Positions 62,100 through 64,000 of a DNA stretch of 64,000 bases are shown one piece after another; position 1 is the stretch's first letter; every line of letters starts with the position of its first letter. The notes under the pieces were generated by a model. That model worked only from the letters and a program-made list of their open reading frames with translations, had not been told where the DNA came from and did no database searches. A program made the position numbers and the translations under genes. This DNA is from Fallopia convolvulus (lineage: Eukaryota > Streptophyta > Magnoliopsida > Caryophyllales > Polygonaceae): the NCBI GenBank assembly GCA_964016875.1, contig OZ024736.1:7137518-7201517 (forward strand), read 5' to 3'.

Positions 62100-64000
62100 C
62101 GGGAAGGGTCTTAGATTGAGGCTAAATAATACGAAGATTTTCGTACCAGAACTTTTGCGAGTTATTTCCGTTTTTTGGCTTAGATGGGATAGTAGGTGCC
62201 TAAGAAAAACATTTTGTGAAGACACATTGGATTGTAAAACCGTTTAGGGAATTTTCGGGGAGGGTCTTGGTTTGAGACTGAATGGTACGAATATTTTCGT
62301 ACCAGAAATTTTGCGAGTTATTTCCGTTTTTTTGCTTGAATGGGCTAGTAGGGGCCTAAAGAAAACATTTTGTAAGGACTCATTCTATTGTAAAACTATT
62401 TTGGGCATTTTCGGGGGGGGGGGGGGGGGTCTTGGTTTGAGGCTAAATGGTACGAAGATTTTCGTACAAGAACTTTTGTGAGTTATTTCCGTTTTTTTGG
62501 CTTAGATGGGCTAGTAGGGGCCTAAGAAAAACATTTTGTGAAGACACATTCGAACGTAAAACCGTTTAGGGCATTTTCGGGGGGGGGGGGTCTTGGTTTA
62601 AGGCTGAATGGTACGAAGATTTTCGTACTAGAACTTGTGCGAGTTTTTCCGTTTTTTGGCTTGGATGGGCTAGTAGGGGTCTAAGAAAAACATTTTGTAA
62701 GGACACATTCGACCATACAACCGTTTAGGGCATTTTCGGGGAGGGTCTTAGTTTGAGGCTGAATGGTACGAAGATTTTCGTACCAGAACTTTTGCGAGTT
62801 ATTTCCGTTTTTTGGCTTGGATGGGATAGTAGGTGCCTAAGAAAAATATTTTGTGAAGACACATTGGATTGTAAAACCGTTTAGGGCATTTTCGGGGAGG
62901 GTCTTGGTTTGAGACTGAATGATAAGAATATTTTAATACCAGAAATTTTGCGAGTTATTTCCGTTTTTTTGGCTTGAATGGGCTAGTAGGGGCCTAAGGA
63001 AAACATTTTGTAAGGACTCATTCTATTGTAAAACTATTTAGGGCATTTTCGGGGGGGGGGGTCTTGGTTTAATGCTGAATGGTACGAAGATTTTCGTACT
63101 AGAACTTTTGCGAGTTTTTTCCCTTTTTTTGCTTGGATGGGCTAGTAGGAGCCTAAGAAAAACATTTTGTAAGGACACATTCGACCATACAACCGTTTAG
63201 GACATTTTCGGGGAGGGTCTTGGTTTGAGGCTTAATGGTACGGAGATTTTTGTAACAGAACCTTTGCGAGTTATTTTCGTTTTTTGGCTTGGATGGGATA
63301 GTAAGGGCCTAAAGAAAACATTTTGCAAGGACTCATTCTATAGTAAAACCGTTTAGGGCATTTTCGGGGAGGGGGGGTCTTGGTTTGAGGCTGAATGGTA
63401 CGAAGATTTTCGTACCAGAACTTTTGCGAGTTATTTCCGTTTTTTGGCTTGGATGGGATAGTAGGTGCCTAAGAAAAACATTTTGTGAAGACACATTGAA
63501 TTGTAAAACCGTTTAGGGCATTTTCGGGGAGGGTCTTGGTTTGAGACTGAATGGTAAGAATATTTTAATACCAGAATTTTGCGAGTTATTTCCGTTTTTT
63601 TGGCTTGAATGGGCTAGTAGGGGCCTAAGGAAAACATTTTGTAAGGACTCATTCTATTGTAAAACTGTTTAGGGCATTTTCGGGGGGGGGGGGGGGGTCT
63701 TGGTTTGAGGCTGAATGGTACGAAGATTTTCGTACCAGAACTTTTGTGAGTTATTTCTGTTTTTTTGGCTTAGATGGGCTAGTAGGGGCCTAGGAAAATA
63801 TTTTGTGAAGACACATTCGAACGTAAAACCGTTTTGGGCATTTTCGTGGAGGGTCTTGTTTTGTGGCTGAATGGTACGAAGATTTTTGTACTAGAACTTT
63901 TGCGAGTTATTTTCGTTTTTTTGGCTTGAATTAGGGGCCTAATAAAATCATTTTGCATGGACTCATTCGACCGTAAAACCGTTTAGGGCATTTTCAGGGG
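62100..64000 (+). repeat. satellite with 4-unit higher-order period (about 632-637 bp)
   Basis: The variant AGTAGGTGCC occurs at about 62191, 62828 and 63460, and the ATTTTAATACCAG-type dyad variant near 62932 and 63564. G runs are frequent. The array runs off the window end. Confidence 0.8.

Larger units (their letters stand above)
58490..62100 (+). repeat. right flank of the satellite, diverged monomers
   Basis: 58500-59280 repeats the monomer order of about 38270-39050 with more divergence, and 59400-59560 resembles the left flank at 33360-33540. Contains a truncated monomer (about 59750) and an inverted segment (60669-60733). Confidence 0.85.
31234..64000 (+). repeat. satellite DNA array, monomer about 156 bp, continues beyond the window
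   Basis: Head-to-tail units spaced 155-158 bp (for example the GAGGCT motif at 35563, 35720, 35875). Unit landmarks in order are GGTACGAAGATTTTCGTACC, CAGAACTTTTGCGAGT, a T-rich tract, GGCTTGGATGGGCTAGTAGG, GGCCTAAGAAAAACATTTTG, GGACACATTCGACCGTACAA, CCGTTTAGGGCATTTTCGGG, GAGGGTCTTGGTTTGAGGCT. About 210 units are in view. All open frames here (such as MVRRFSYQNFCELF) repeat with the unit and are not genes. The size fits a plant centromeric or heterochromatic satellite; the location is an inference. Confidence 0.97.

Noticed and set aside
31949..62481. Dozens of 60-120 codon open frames (for example MVRRFSYQNFCELFPFFW, MSLQNVFLRPLLAHP) recurring along the array
   Set aside because: They repeat with the 156-bp satellite on both strands, start and stop at random variants, and have no domain; they are by-products of the monomer sequence.

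Overview
The window is a piece of a flowering-plant nuclear genome, probably a eudicot. The evidence is a spliced cyclin-dependent kinase gene of the plant CDKG type, plant-type Ty1/copia elements, a plant LINE with a C-terminal RNase H domain, long solo LTRs of the kind seen in Ty3/gypsy Tekay-like elements, and a very long tandem satellite. I see no rRNA or tRNA gene and no prokaryotic feature. The species cannot be named from the sequence.

Layout: 1-3759 is a decayed minus-strand copia element, cut by the window edge, with its 5' LTR at 3465-3759. 3760-8663 is mostly non-coding, with a terminal-inverted-repeat element at 5003-5828 and a possible Helitron end near 6248. 8664-10659 (minus) is the only gene that looks intact: a five-exon CDKG-like kinase of 534 residues, with a 5' leader up to about 11150. 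About 11264-16013 is a minus-strand LINE with ORF1 and ORF2 overlapping by ATGA. About 16200-17440 resembles a gypsy LTR.

17440-30080 is a nest at least three levels deep. A copia element (17440-18671 and 29717-30080) was split by a non-coding LTR element (18672-29716) flanked by GCCTT. That element has the form LTR-internal-LTR-internal-LTR, and it was hit twice by elements with TGTAA/TTACA ends (22207-24368 flanked by CTCGT, 25924-29194 flanked by CTCGG). Its internal domains carry two tandem-repeat arrays instead of genes. 30081-31233 is LTR-like sequence with a TATA box and a poly(A) signal on the minus strand.

31234-64000 (continuing past the window) is a satellite array of about 156-bp monomers, each with a short hairpin-forming dyad. 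In its centre a segment of about 6.28 kb (about 40 monomers) is repeated four times almost exactly (33385-58489). Flanking parts show shorter higher-order periods of about 1.4 kb and 0.63 kb. One 65-bp segment at 60669-60733 is inverted between two palindromes.

Overall the window runs from a gene island into repeat-rich heterochromatin such as a pericentromere, knob or subtelomere. The gene and the satellite edge are only about 20 kb apart. The most notable items are the 40-mer higher-order repeat, the foldback inversion, the three-LTR non-coding element with hairpin-rich minisatellites, and the altered PLTSLRE motif in the kinase.
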